NCBI GenBank assembly: GCA_963752755.1
Contig: CAVVZJ010000017.1
Span: 310,001 to 374,000 of the forward strand
Source of the DNA: CAVVZJ01 sp963752755
Lineage (GTDB): Bacteria > Planctomycetota > Planctomycetia > Isosphaerales > Isosphaeraceae
Reading direction: 5' to 3'
DNA: 64,000 nt
Shown: positions 29,641 to 40,918 of the stretch, piece by piece
How the letters are laid out: each line of letters begins with the position of its first letter
Numbering within the stretch: the stretch's first letter is position 1
The notes under the pieces: generated by a model
Database searches by the model: none
The model's input: the letters and a program-made list of their open reading frames with translations, nothing else
What the model was told of the DNA's origin: nothing
Made by a program: the position numbers and the translations under genes

Positions 29641-32146
29641 ATGATATTCGGACATGAATGGAAACGACCCCTGATGCTGGCGGCCGTGCTGACGGCACTA
29701 GCGGTGCTGCCGGCCAGGGCGCAGGAGCCGACGGCCGCCCTACGGCCGCCCGGCGCCAATTCGCTGGCTCGTTACGTACCTCGCGAGGATCTGGCGTTTT
29801 ATCTCGAATTCGACGGCCTGAGCATCCACCGGCCCTCCTGGAAGAAGACGGCCGCCTACCGGATGCTCACCGAGACGAGCCTCGGCGAGATGCTCCGGCA
29901 GGTCATCGCGCAGTCGGCCGACCGGGCGCTCGGTCAAGGGGCGCCGGTGTCGAGCGCCGAGATGATGGACGTGATCGGGCACCTGTTCGATCAGGGGTTC
30001 GTCGCGGCCATCGGCGGGACGTTCCGGGGGCCGGGCGCCGAGCCGTCGTCGGTGGTGATGGTCGTGAGGGACGCGAAGACGAACCCGGTCTTTGATCAGG
30101 TTGCTCGGTCGCATTCCGCCGCTGAACGAGGCAGGCGGGGCGCAGATGGTCAACCGGGACGGTCGTCAAATGCTGGTCAACGCCGGGATGGGCGTGGCAC
30201 GCTGGTACGAGGGGAACGACTCTCGTCATCTCGCTCGCCCGCGAACAAGATCGCGGCGCTGGAGGCGTTGACGGGGCGGTCGCCGAACGCGGTCGAGGAG
30301 CCGACGCGGGCGGCTCTGGCGGAGTCGGTCGGTGGTGTGATCCCGATCGGCCTGGCCTTCCTCGACGTCACGAAGCTGCCGGCCCTGCCGCCGCAGGCGG
30401 CGCGCTCGGCCTCGACGGCATCCAGCGGATCGAGGCGAGCTGGGGGCTGGAAGGGGATGCCCTCGTCAGCAAGATCGGCATCCATGCGCCGAAGCCGCGG
30501 CGCGGATTTCTGGCGATGCTCGATCAGCCGGCGATCGACCCGAAGTCGATCCCGCCGATCCCGCAGGGGGTGGTCAGCTACACGGCCTTCTCGCTCGACG
30601 CGGGCCAGGCGTACGACCAGTTCCTCGCGATGCTCCGACAGGCCGGGCCGCAGGGCCGCGCAGCCGATGATGGCGATCGAGCGGGCCTTCGCGGCGCGGA
30701 CGAAGTTGAAGCTCCGCGACGTGCTCGGCCAGCTCGGGCCGCGGATGAGCGCCTACGTCCTGCCGGACCCAATGCCGCACGGCGGCGGGATGCTCGACTT
30801 CTGGTTCCACATCCCGCGCGGCGTGCTGGTGGCCGAGGTCCGCGACATGGACGCCTTCCGCAAGACGCTCGACCAACTCGTGACGGTCGCCAACGAGGAG
30901 TTCGACCGGCTCGGCGGGGTCTTCCTGCCGCCGGCCGGGCAGCGCGAGATCCCGCCGGGGACGGATCGGGCCGAGTTCCGCAAGTTGCCGGGGAATGTGC
31001 CCGGCTATGTGCTCGCCGATTCCGCCGGCCGTCTTGCCGACGCCCGCCGGATCTCCGGCCGACGATCCTGCTCGGCAAGTCGCACGTCGCCATCGCCGTC
31101 TCGCCGGAGGTGGCCCGCGTGACCCTCGCCGCCGAGGGTCGGGGGGCGCCCGCCACCTTGCCGCAGGGGCTCGACCGCCTGCCGGGCAAGCTGGTCGTGC
31201 TGAACCAGAGCGACCCGCGGGGCAGTCAGCCGGAGTTGCTGGCGAACCTGCCGTCGATCGTGCAGTTCGTCGGCGCGATGGCGACCTCTCAGCCCGGTCC
31301 CGGCGGTCCCGCGGCCCGGTTCGTTCAGCCTGCTGATCGACCCGGCCAAGATCCCGATGCCGGATGAGCTGCGGCCGTACCTCTTCCCCCGCTACCTCGC
31401 CATGACGGTGGACGACCAGGGCGCCCTCATCACGATCCGCGAGGCATTCCCCGGTCCCGACATGAACATGAGCGTCGGCGGCAGCACGCCGGTCCTGATC
31501 GCCTTGCTACTTGCCGGCCGTGCAGTCGGCCCGCGAGGCGGCGAGGCGGGCGCAATGCACCAACAACCTCAAGCAGATCGGCCTCGCGTACCACAATTAT
31601 CTTGATGTCAACGGCGCCTTCCCGACGGACATCAAGGACAAGAACGGCAAGGCCCTGCTGAGCTGGCGCGTGGCGATACTGCCCTACCTGGAGCAGCAGC
31701 CGCTCTACAACCAGTTCCACCTGGATGAGCCATGGGATAGCCCCCATAATCTCCGGGTCGCGAAGAGCATGCCTTCGTTCTATCAATGCCCGAGCCGGTC
31801 TTCCCCCGAACCGGGCACGACGTCTTACTTCCGGTTCGTCGGCAACGGCGCGTTGTTCGAGAAGGACAAAGCCACGCGGTTGCAGGACATCACCGACGGC
31901 TCCTCGAACACGATCATGGTCGCCGAGGGCCAGGAGGCCGTGCCCTGGACCAGACCCGACGACCTGCCGTTCGATCCCCAGCAGCCGGGCGCCCAGTTCG
32001 GCGCCGGCTCGCCGCACCCGGGCGGATTTAATGCCCTCTTCGGTGACGGCTCGGTGCGGTTCATCTCAAATTCGGTCAACCTGAATGTCCTCCGCGCCCT
32101 TATCACGCGGGCCGGGGGCGAGGTGATCGGCGGCGACCAGTTCTGA
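29641..32146 (+). CDS. DUF1559 protein with large N-terminal domain (frame interrupted several times)
   Basis: About 835 aa. Signal peptide LMLAAVLTALAVLPARAQEP. A roughly 600-residue N-terminal region follows (YVPREDLAFYLEFDGL; LGPRMSAYVLPDPMPHGGGM), then VGGSTPVLIALLLPAVQSAR, EAARRAQCTNNLKQIGLA and the terminal GGFNALFGDGSVRFIS, the planctomycete DUF1559 pattern. Frame changes lie near 30110, 30235, 30650, 31060, 31320 and 31510; between them every block is recognisable, so I treat it as one gene. The pseudopilin-like DUF1559 part sits at the C-terminus, whereas it usually starts the protein. Extracytoplasmic role unknown. Confidence 0.75.
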
Positions 32147-32230
32147 AGCGACCCACCGCAGCGGGCGACCGGGCAACGGGCCCGGTCGTCCGGAATCCAG
32201 GTCCGTTCCCAGCCAGAGAGGATACTAACG

Positions 32231-33103
32231 ATGCTCCCGATCGACCGACGCTCGTTCCTCAAAGCCGCCGGCACGACCCTCGTCGCCGGCACAATCGCCG
32301 GCCGCGCCGGGGCCGCCGACCCGCCGCGATGGCGGAAGGCGTTCATGCTCGGCCAGCGCAAAGGGCCGATCCTGCCCACGTTCGAGATGCTCAAGGAAGC
32401 CGGCTTCGAAGGGGTCGAGCTGGCCTCACCCAGCGACCTCGATCGCGATGAGGTCCTCCGCGCCCGCGACAAGACCGGACTGGTCATCCACGGCGTCTCC
32501 GGCTCGAAGCACTGGGCCAAGCCGCTTTCCTCGCCCGACGACGCGACCGTCTCCGAAGGGCTGGAGGCGATCCGCCAGGAGATCGTCGAGTGCAAGGCCT
32601 ACGGCGGCACGACCGTGCTCGTCGTGCCGGCCGTCGTCACGCCGGAGGTCTCCTATCGGGATGCCTACAAGCGTTCTCAGGAGAATATCCGCAAGCTGAT
32701 CCCGATGGCCGAGGAACATCAGATGATCCTCGCAATCGAGGAGGTCTGGAACAAGTTCCTCCTGAGCCCGCCGGAGTTCGCCCGCTACATCGACGCGTTC
32801 CAGAGCCCCTGGGTCAAGGCGTACTTCGACGTCGGCAACGTCGTCGAGTTCGGTTATCCCCAGGAGTGGATTCGCGAGCTGGGTGAACGGATCGCCAAGG
32901 TCCACATCAAGGAGTATGCCAAGGCGAAGCGGTTCAGCTACAAGCTCGGCGAAGGCTCGGAGATCGACTGGCAGGCCGTCCGCCAGGCGTTCGTCGACAT
33001 CGGTTACAAAGGCTGGATCACCGCCGAGGTCCCGATGGGCGACCTGGCCAACCTCAAGGACGTCGTCCGCCGCATGGATCAGATCCTCCCCAGCCCGGCC
33101 TGA
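32231..33103 (+). CDS. Tat-exported sugar isomerase/hydroxypyruvate isomerase-like protein
   Basis: 290 aa. Twin-arginine signal DRRSFLKAAGTTLVAGTIAG, then a TIM-barrel isomerase domain: ILAIEEVWNKF (Glu), KAYFDVGNVVEFGYP (Asp), AKVHIKEYAKAKRF (His/Glu) and GWITAEVPMGD (Glu). Exported isomerases of this family are typical of planctomycetes with periplasmic sugar processing. Starts 84 bp after the DUF1559 gene. No frameshift. Confidence 0.84.
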   Translation: MLPIDRRSFLKAAGTTLVAGTIAGRAGAADPPRWRKAFMLGQRKGPILPTFEMLKEAGFEGVELASPSDLDRDEVLRARDKTGLVIHGVSGSKHWAKPLSSPDDATVSEGLEAIRQEIVECKAYGGTTVLVVPAVVTPEVSYRDAYKRSQENIRKLIPMAEEHQMILAIEEVWNKFLLSPPEFARYIDAFQSPWVKAYFDVGNVVEFGYPQEWIRELGERIAKVHIKEYAKAKRFSYKLGEGSEIDWQAVRQAFVDIGYKGWITAEVPMGDLANLKDVVRRMDQILPSPA

Positions 33104-33174
33104 TCGACGCGACCCGTCCCGCCCTCTTGCGACCCCGTGGGGCGGCCCGAGCCGGGGCCGCTCCACAGGGAATC

Positions 33175-33203
33175 CTTCCGACCGGGCCCGCGTCGTGTAC
33201 AAT
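33175..33203 (+). promoter_or_regulatory. Possible sigma-70-type promoter
   Basis: TTCCGA (33176-33181) and TACAAT (33198-33203) are spaced by 16 bp, about 70 bp upstream of the DUF3754 start. Match by eye only. Confidence 0.3.
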
Positions 33204-33275
33204 GCAAGTCGGGTCGCGTGATCGGAACGGTCCGGGGTGCCGGGCCCGGGTGCGCCGAGGCTGACGGGGCTTCTC

Positions 33276-34579
33276 ATGGAATCGGACGCGATCGCACAAG
33301 AAGCCCTGATCGTCAGCACAGAGGGGCAGGGCACCAGAGTCGTGCCGGTGGACGCCGCTCCCTGCGACCACGTCATCCCGATCCGACCCGGCGATCTGAC
33401 CCGACAGCTCACCGCCGAGCCGGGCCTCGCCCCCGACGAGAGTGCCCAGCTCGAACGCTTCGGGCGGCTGATCGCGGCCGTCTTTCACCACGAGTATCAC
33501 TCCTGGCTCCAGGAGTTGAAGGATCTTTACGCCCCGCTCGACCCCGATTCCGACTGCGTCTGCGTCCGGGCAGGGACCTTCGAGCACACCGAGGAGATCG
33601 ACGAGACCTTTCTCAAGATGTTCGAAATGGCCATGATCCGGGCCAACTACCGGCGACTCGATCTGGCCGTCATCGAGGAGGCGATCGAGGCCCCCAACGA
33701 GCTGGGCCTCAACTACGTGCCGAACTTCGACCTGTTCGAGCACATGAAGTATCTTCGTCCGCGGCCAGACCGAGGTCGCCCGCACGGTCCGCAACGTCCA
33801 GATCGGTCTTCCGCAAGCGCCAGGTCATCCACAACGCCTACCAGCGCCTCGTGATCGCCCTGAAGTTCAAGCCGGGCAAGGAACTCGGGCCATTCGTGCG
33901 GACCGACGTGCTCTACCTGCGGCTCTTCAAAGACGTGCCGCACGTCGATATGGAGATGCACCTTCCCGAGCAGGGGACGAAGGTCGTCATGCGCACCATC
34001 GACAAGGCCCAGATCGCCTCGCCGCTGGTCGTCGGCCTGCCGTCGTTCGCCCTCAAGCTCCTGAGTGCCTCCATGATGGGGCCGATGGCCTTCGGTGCGG
34101 TGATGATGGCGCCGATCACGGCCGGACTGAACTCCTTCTTCGGTTTCCAGCGTGCGAAGCAGCGCCACCTGCACCACATGATCCGCAACCTCTACTACCT
34201 CACGCTCGCCAACAACGCCAGCGTCATCCAGAGCGTCATGGACGCCGCCGAGGAAGAGGAATACAAGGAGGCCCTGCTTGCCTACTTCTTCCTCTGGCGC
34301 CACCGTGACGACCCCGAGCCCTGGGACCGCAACCGTCTCGATGCCCGGATCGAAGCTTACCTCCGCGAGACGACCGGCCTGAACGTCGATTTCGAGGTCG
34401 GCGACGCCCTCCGCAAGCTCCTTCGCCTCGGCCTCATCCAGGGCGATCTCCGCGATCGCCTGGTCGCCGTCCCCATCGATTTCGCCCTCCAGATCCTCGA
34501 CGCCCGCTGGGACAACTTCTTCCCCTACCATAACCCACTGGCCAACCCCACCCGCATGTCAAGCGAAGGGGATGTTTAA
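33276..34579 (+). CDS. DUF3754 (TMEM143-like) protein (frame interrupted)
   Basis: About 434 aa. The first part has LERFGRLIAAVFHHEYHSWL and EEIDETFLKMFEMAMIRANY. The later part has a hydrophobic segment (LLSASMMGPMAFGAVMM), RHLHHMIRNLYYLTLANN and DARIEAYLRETTGLNVDFEV, which match my recollection of the DUF3754 family shared with mitochondrial TMEM143. Molecular role unknown. Two frame changes (near 33748 and 33805) each behave as one extra base; KYFVRGQTEVARTVRN is restored between them. Confidence 0.65.
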
Positions 34580-34837
34580 CAAACATCAAACAATCGGGCC
34601 GATTTCGCGTTGCCGAGGCGGGTAGGTCGAGCAACAATAAGAAGGACGTGCAAGCCGAACGAAGTCGAGCTGGAAACCGTAGAGCAGTTGCGGGTCCGCA
34701 CGAAGATCTGGCAGGTCCGCGACATTTTTGCTAGAATGCGGGTTCCGCGCCGTCCTCGCCGTCGCAACGCCTCGACCCGCCCTCCGACTCCCCCGCCCGT
34801 GGTCCAGATGCGGGCGCACTCCCCAGGTGAGCCGCTC

Positions 34838-37354
34838 ATGGCGACCGTCAGCAAGAAGCCTCCCAAGACGACTCCCGCCCCACCGCCCGAGCCGAAGCAA
34901 GAGCACTGGATCTTGCGGGGCATCGACGGCATTTACCGCTTCCTCGCCTCGCTGAAGCTGGCAGTGATGCTGCTGACCTTGCTGGCGTTCACCCTCGGCT
35001 ACGCCACGTTCTTCGAATCGTGGTACGGCACCGACGCCGTGCAGAAATACATCTACCGGAGCAAGGGGTTCGCCCTCCTGCTGGCGATGCTGGGGGTCAA
35101 CATCCTCTGCGCCGCGCTGGTCCGGTTTCCCTGGAAGCGTCGCCAGACGGGCTTCGTCGTCACGCACGCCGGTCTGATCACCGTCCTGATCGGGTCGTTC
35201 ATCAGCCTCAAGACGACCGACGACGGCCGGGTCGGGCTGGTCGAGGGCGACTCGGGGCATCAGTACGTCCGGATCGACCACGAGGTCTTGCGGGTTCAGA
35301 AGGTGGACCCGCAGACCGGCCAGGTGGACCGTCAGTTCGTGGTCCCGTTCTCGGGCGGGGCCTTCGCCTGGGAGTCGCAGAAGCTGGCAGCCGAGGCGGC
35401 GAACCCGAGCTTCCGACTCTGGACGAACGTGATGCGGGGCGCCCTGGGTCTGCTCGCCTTGACCCTCCTCGCGGGGCTGTTCTGGGTCGCATTCCGCCAT
35501 CCCGGCTGGATCGGCAAGCCGCTGGGGGCGACCCTCGCGATGCTCGCGACCTTGCTGGCGATCGGCCTGAGCTATTCCGCCTACACCACCCGGGTCGGCC
35601 CGCGTGACGAGGTCCTGACCGACCCGAGCGACCCGTTCCGGATCGTCGTGAAGGACTACCTCCCCTCGTCCAGCGAGTTGCAGACGGAATATCAGGCCGG
35701 CGAGGACGGCGTGCCGGCCGTCCGCGTCGGACTGCTCACGCAGCCGCCAGGCCAGAAGCGGGCCCACGACGCCCTGGCCGGTCAGGGCTGGATTCCAGCC
35801 ACGAGCGGGGAACTCGGACACGGCACGCTCGAAGCCGGTCCCGCCCGGATCGAGTTCCAGTACCTTGACGGTCCCCACGCCGCCGAGGCCCTCGGCCACT
35901 TCCTCCAACCCCCAGCAAAGCCGCTGGAGGACCGCGTCGCCTGGTTCTCGTACAAGGACCGCTCGGGCCAGATCCGCCAGCACGAATGGAAGCTCAACGA
36001 CGCCAAACGCGGCGACTCGATCACGCTGCCCGAAAGCGACCTGAAGGTCGATTTTTACGGCGTCACCCCCTGGCCGACGAGCCGGGAAGACCTCATCTCC
36101 CTTCATGAGCGGTTCGACCCCAGGATGCTCCGCCTGCTGGCTGAGATGGGCCGGGCCACAGACAACGGGTCGGTCCCCGCCGCGCTCTTCTACGTCAAGA
36201 AGGGGGATCAGGAGCAGGTGCCGCACGTCGGCTGGGCGGGCCTGCCGATGGCCCCTTCGGTGCCACCGATGCTCGCGGAAAAGGAGCCGGACGAGCCGCT
36301 CGTTTGGATCGACTACTTCCACCCGCCCGAGCTGGGCGGCGGCGCGATGATGCAGGGGACCTTCGGCGTGATCCAGGTCGTCGCCACCCCCGACCGCAAG
36401 TTCTATCTCCGCGCCTTCGGACGCGACGGACTCCGCGGCACCCCCGGCCCGATCCGTCGCGGCGAACCCGTGAAGGTCTTCGGCGGCGACCGGATGCCGA
36501 TGCAGGTCTCGCTCCGGCTCGACGAATACTTGCCCTCGGCCGTGGCGAAGGTGATCTGCCGGCCCCTGGATCTACCCAAGGAACAGCGCGAAATGGCCCG
36601 GCCCGCCGCCCTCGTGGCAATGACGGTGGACGACCAGACCCGCGAGTTCTGGCTCCGGCGGACCCGATCGCTCGATCCTGACTTCCAGACCGAGAGATTC
36701 GAGTCGGGTCCCTGGCGGATCTCCTACGACTTCGACGCCCGAGAGCTGCCCTTTGATGTCACCCTCGTCGATTTCAACCCCAGCAACGACCCCGGCTCCT
36801 CCGCCCGCGCGGCCTTCCGGAGCGACGTGTATCTCCGCGAGCTGGAGTCCGGGGCTCTGGACCAGAAGCCCTTTGAAGACCTCGCCGACGGCCAGCACTT
36901 CCACTTCCTCGACCGCCCCCGCGAGACCTTCCGCAAGACCGGCTCGGACCGTTACGTCCCCTTCGACGGCGGCCAAACACTGAGCCTGGCCGCGGCCAAC
37001 ACGGTCGTCCAGCCGATCCCGCCGCCGACGAAGATCACGATGAACTACCCGATGACGCACGGCCACTGGACGGTCTACCAGACCGCCTTCGAGCCTGTGC
37101 GCGGCCGCGACTTCAAGCCGACCGGTACGTACATCTCGATCCTCTCGGTCCGCTACGATCCGGCCTGGCCGGTCGTCTATGGCGGCTGCCTGCTGGTGGT
37201 CTTCGGCACGTTCCTCCAGTTCTACATGCGAGCGGGCGTCTTCACCGACGGCGGCAAGAAGGAGCGTGAGCGGCTCGAAGCCCGAGCTCGCCGCCAGGAA
37301 GAGAAGATATCCTCCCGCTCCCCCGAGGCCGAGTCACCATCCGCCGCGCTCTGA
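34838..37354 (+). CDS. ResB/Ccs1-like cytochrome c biogenesis protein
   Basis: 838 aa. After a Pro/Lys-rich cytoplasmic start come hydrophobic segments LASLKLAVMLLTLLAFTLGY, ALLLAMLGVNILCAALV and VVTHAGLITVLIGSFI. Two more near residues 205-250 follow, then a very large periplasmic domain and a last segment VVYGGCLLVVFGTFLQFYM. With CcsA it forms the system II haem handling and ligation complex for c-type cytochromes. The ATG at 34838 has AGGTGA 7 nt before it; the longer frame upstream is untranslated. Downstream ccsA begins after 67 bp. Clean over 2.5 kb. Confidence 0.85.
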   Translation: MATVSKKPPKTTPAPPPEPKQEHWILRGIDGIYRFLASLKLAVMLLTLLAFTLGYATFFESWYGTDAVQKYIYRSKGFALLLAMLGVNILCAALVRFPWKRRQTGFVVTHAGLITVLIGSFISLKTTDDGRVGLVEGDSGHQYVRIDHEVLRVQKVDPQTGQVDRQFVVPFSGGAFAWESQKLAAEAANPSFRLWTNVMRGALGLLALTLLAGLFWVAFRHPGWIGKPLGATLAMLATLLAIGLSYSAYTTRVGPRDEVLTDPSDPFRIVVKDYLPSSSELQTEYQAGEDGVPAVRVGLLTQPPGQKRAHDALAGQGWIPATSGELGHGTLEAGPARIEFQYLDGPHAAEALGHFLQPPAKPLEDRVAWFSYKDRSGQIRQHEWKLNDAKRGDSITLPESDLKVDFYGVTPWPTSREDLISLHERFDPRMLRLLAEMGRATDNGSVPAALFYVKKGDQEQVPHVGWAGLPMAPSVPPMLAEKEPDEPLVWIDYFHPPELGGGAMMQGTFGVIQVVATPDRKFYLRAFGRDGLRGTPGPIRRGEPVKVFGGDRMPMQVSLRLDEYLPSAVAKVICRPLDLPKEQREMARPAALVAMTVDDQTREFWLRRTRSLDPDFQTERFESGPWRISYDFDARELPFDVTLVDFNPSNDPGSSARAAFRSDVYLRELESGALDQKPFEDLADGQHFHFLDRPRETFRKTGSDRYVPFDGGQTLSLAAANTVVQPIPPPTKITMNYPMTHGHWTVYQTAFEPVRGRDFKPTGTYISILSVRYDPAWPVVYGGCLLVVFGTFLQFYMRAGVFTDGGKKERERLEARARRQEEKISSRSPEAESPSAAL

Positions 37355-37421
37355 GGCCAGGACGGCCCCCGGACCGACGACCTCACCCCACGCCCGAAGA
37401 AATATCCGTGAGGACGACCCT

Positions 37422-40397
37422 ATGCGACCCATCGATCGGCTCACGCTCGGCCTCGCCGCGGCCCTGGCCCTGATCGCCGGACCGTCGGCCCGCGCCGAGG
37501 AGGCCCACGCCGCCGCGTCGGCGAAGCCCGCCGGCAACGAGGCGACGAATGTCCCCGAGAAGGCCGGCGATAGCCCCGCCTTCCGCACCCTCGCGGACCT
37601 GCCCGTCCTGCACGTCGAGCCCGAGGGGTCACGCATCAAGCCGCTCGATACCTTCTCCCGGCTCGTGGTCAAGGAGATCTACGGCCGCGAGTCGATCAAG
37701 CTCACCACGCCCGACGGCGAGGAATCGCGACGACCTGGACGGCCCTCGGTGCCCTCTTCGACTGGCCGGTCAACCCCGCTTACTGGGACAGTCGCGAGAT
37801 CCTCCTGATCGACCTGTTCGACTACCGCGGCTTCAAGCAGTGGCTGCTGGCCGAGTCGATCAAGGCCGACCTGGAGTCGATCGCCGGCCAGACCACCACC
37901 TCCGCCGCCGACCGCCGGGCGATCCAGGCAATCGCCGCGTTGGAGACGATCTCCGAGAAGGACATCAAGGGCCTGCTCGACCAGACCCAGCTCTCCAAGG
38001 CCCGACGTCGCGACCCTCACCGCCTGGGGCGAGAAGCTCGCCGAGGGGCGCAAGTGGATCGCGCCGACGGACCTCGAAGACGCCAACGTGATCGTCGACG
38101 GCAAGCCGGTCAACTTCCTCGACTGGTATCACGAGATCGGCGCCCGCGTCCGATCGGCGGAGGACCGTGGCGAGACGGCCGCCCTCTCTCCTCAGGAGCG
38201 GCGCATCTCCCAGCTCGGGCAGCGGCTCCTGATGTACCAGGGGTTCCGCGACCGCAATCCCCAGGAAGCGTCGGCCCTCGACATCCTCGGTGACGCCGCG
38301 GCCCTTCGGCCCGGCCTACCTAGCCTATACCGCCTCACTCATCCAGAACATCCTCGATGGCAAGGTGAAGCGGGAACTCGACCTGAGTGCCTGGGATCGT
38401 GACGTGCTGGCGACCCTCCAGGCCTATCTGAACGATATCCTCTCGCTGGACGGTTACCTCGCCGAGGTCGCTCGCGGCGAGCAGAAGCTTCCCGGCCAGA
38501 ACCCGGCGTTCGACCGCAACTTCACCAACTGGCTCCGCGAGAAGTCTCGCTGGGTGCCCATCCGGATCATGCTCACGGCCGACCTCGACGAACTGGCCAA
38601 GGCCGGCTTTGACCGCAAGCAGGTCGAAGCGTTCCGGGCCAACTTCGAGTCGCTGGTCTCGGCCGAGCGCTCGGAGCCCGGCCAGGCGGACGCGGCCCCG
38701 GCCGCGGCCCTGCTGGTGTCGGCGCGGGCTCTGGGCGAGGCGAACAATCCCAAGCTCTATCCCGAGCCGGTCGCGATGGCCCGGGAGACGCACTTCAACC
38801 GCTTCGCGCCATTTGCCCGCGCCCCGATCGCCTACGGTGCCGGGCTCGTGCTCCTTCTGATCAGCCTCGGTCTGAGCGCCGGCCGTCGCGTCAATGCCGA
38901 CAGCAAGCTCGACCTGGGCCTCTACACCCTCGGCATGCTCGCCTTCATGGCCGGAATCGGCCTGGAGGTGTACGGGTTCTACCTCCGGGTCTCGATCTCG
39001 GGCTGGGCCCCGGTGACGAACATGTACGAGACGGTCATCTGGGTCGCGGCGGTCGCGGCGGTCCTCGGCCTGGTCCTCGAAGGGATCTTCCGCAACAAGT
39101 ACTCGGCCATCGCGGCGACGGGCATGGCCCTGCTCGCCACACTCCTGGCGGCGAACGTGCCCTTGCTCGACTCGAACATCAAGTCGCTTGACGCCCGTCC
39201 TCCGGGACAACTACTGGCTCACGATCCACGTCCTGACGATCGTCTCCAGCTACGCCGCCTTCACTCTGGCGCTGGGGCTCGGTCTGCTCGCGATCGGCTA
39301 CTACCTCTCGGCGACCTATCGCCGCGACGTGAGCTACGCCGAGGTCGGCTCGCCCTTGCTGCCAGGCCTGCCTCTCCTCGGTCTGGGCCTGCTGGGCGTC
39401 GGCGCCGAGCGCGATGGGCTGGTTCGGAGGGGCGATGTCCGGGCCGCTCGGATACGCCCTCGTCGGCCTCTGCGGCATCCCCGGCCTCTTCCTGACCGTG
39501 ACCGGGCTTCTACGGCCTGATGGGCGAGTTCGCCAACCGCCGACCACGTCCCGCCCTCGGCCTGGGCCTGGCCCTGTTCTGGCCCTCGGAGCCGTGGGGG
39601 TTTCGGCCGTCGCCGATCGCGATGCGCCGACCTGGTGGCCCGCGCAGTTGCCGATGTACTTCGTCCCCGGCTTCGTCGCCCTGAGCGGCTGTGCCCTCGC
39701 GATGATGACCCAGCTCGGCGGCCGGAGCCGCGAGGTGCTCGCCTCGGCCGAGGCGGAGGCCCAGTCGCTCGACGAGGCCTCCCTGGCCGGCGAGTCGGAC
39801 TCCGACGAAGAGATGCTCGCCGTGGAGCCGAATCCGCCGGCGCGGCGACGGCCGCGGCTGGCTCGGTCGCGACGCTCAACCGCCCCTCGGTCGCCGAGAT
39901 TCGCTCCCGATCGGCTTCCAGCCGACCGAAGCTCGACGCCCGCGGCCTGGCGATGCAGTCGGTGGCCGCCCAGGTCAAGCCGCTGTCCAACTTCGTCTAT
40001 CGCGCCATGCAGGTGGGCGTCCTGCTGGTCGCCGCCGGCACGATCCTCGGCGGCGTCTGGGCCGACGTCTCCTGGGGCCGCTTCTGGGGCTGGGACGCCA
40101 AGGAAGTCTGGGCCTCTGATCACCCTGCTTGTCTATCTCGTTCCCTTGCACGGCCGGTTCGCCGGCTGGGTCAGCATGTTCGGGCTCGTCTGTGCCTCGG
40201 TCGTCTGCTACATGTCGGTCCTGATGGCCTGGTACGGCGTGAACTTCGTGCTCGGCGTCGGCCTGCACAGCTACGGCTTCACCGACGGCGGCGGCCAGGG
40301 TGTCGTCGGCGTCTGCGTCGTCGCCACGCTCGGCATCGTCGGCGCCACCGCCTGGCGACGCTACCTGGGCAAACGCGATCGTTCCCTCTTCGCCTGA
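37422..40397 (+). CDS. ccsA: CcsA/ResC cytochrome c assembly protein with long N-terminus (frame interrupted many times)
   Basis: About 990 aa. Signal-like N-terminus LTLGLAAALALIAGPSARAE, then about 450 residues of periplasmic helical sequence. The CcsA domain follows: YETVIWVAAVAAVLGLVLEG, NYWLTIHVLTIVSSYAAFTL and the tryptophan-rich haem motif SWGRFWGWDAKEVWALI, with HGRFAGWVSMFG and the terminal HSYGFTDGG. Frame changes occur near 37725, 38006, 38300, 39190, 39395, 39500, 39880 and 40120. The start is ATG 37422 behind GAGGA. Operon partner of ResB; a strong terminator follows. The long extracytoplasmic N-terminus is absent from short CcsA proteins. Confidence 0.82.
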
Positions 40398-40453
40398 TCC
40401 GGAATCGTCCGCATCAGACATCCCTCGGAGACGATCGCCGTTCGACTCCAACT

Positions 40454-40499
40454 CGCCCTCCCCAGGTTCCAGCCGGAGCCCCGGGAGGGCGTTTCTTTT
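40454..40499 (+). terminator. Intrinsic terminator of the resB-ccsA operon
   Basis: Stem CGCCCTCCC (40454-40462) pairs with GGGAGGGCG (40483-40491) and is followed directly by TTTCTTTTC. It starts 57 nt after the ccsA stop. This is the clearest rho-independent terminator in the window. Confidence 0.8.
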
Positions 40500-40561
40500 C
40501 CCCGCGCCGGTCAGCTCCGCGCGGCCCTCCGACCACGGATCATCCCGCGCCATCCTACCGA

Positions 40562-40695
40562 TTGTATGCTATAATTAACGCTGTCTCCCTGTCGATCCCA
40601 ACGCTGATCGACGCGCCGGTTCTCGACATGGCGACGCGACGCCACGAAGCGTCCCCGTCGCCGAACGAACTTCACAATAGGCAAAATGGCGTTTC
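40562..40695 (+). repeat. Interspersed repeat, copy 3, with extended -10 promoter-like box
   Basis: TGCTATAAT at 40567-40575 is an exact extended -10. About 84 bp later comes CGCCGAACGAACTTCACAAT (from 40660), the inverse of the core found at 13466-13518 and 13763-13815. Between them is a GGCGACGC/GCGTC-type hairpin region. May be a small transcript or a mobile-element end. Confidence 0.5.
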
Positions 40696-40918
40696 GAATC
40701 CCTGAAAGGCTCTGGGTTTACGTTCATGGTCTGGGCGCCTTGAAGAGCGTCCCTCCGGCGTCCTCCCACCGTCTTGCCAGCGTCTCCGACGCGTCTCCGG
40801 TGCGTCGCGTGGGCATCCCTGGTACGTCCCGGATGGCTTCAGGCAGCCAAACAAGACGATGTGCCAAGATCACTCGCAACACCGCGTCGGGTGGGTCTCA
40901 GACCCGCCGGAGACCCTG

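Larger units (their letters stand above)
40398..40918. other. Spacer with terminator and repeat copy 3, no gene
   Basis: 521 bp between ccsA and the end of the DUF309 gene. It holds the ccsA terminator and one copy of the interspersed repeat. The short frames here show no gene-like features. Confidence 0.5.
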
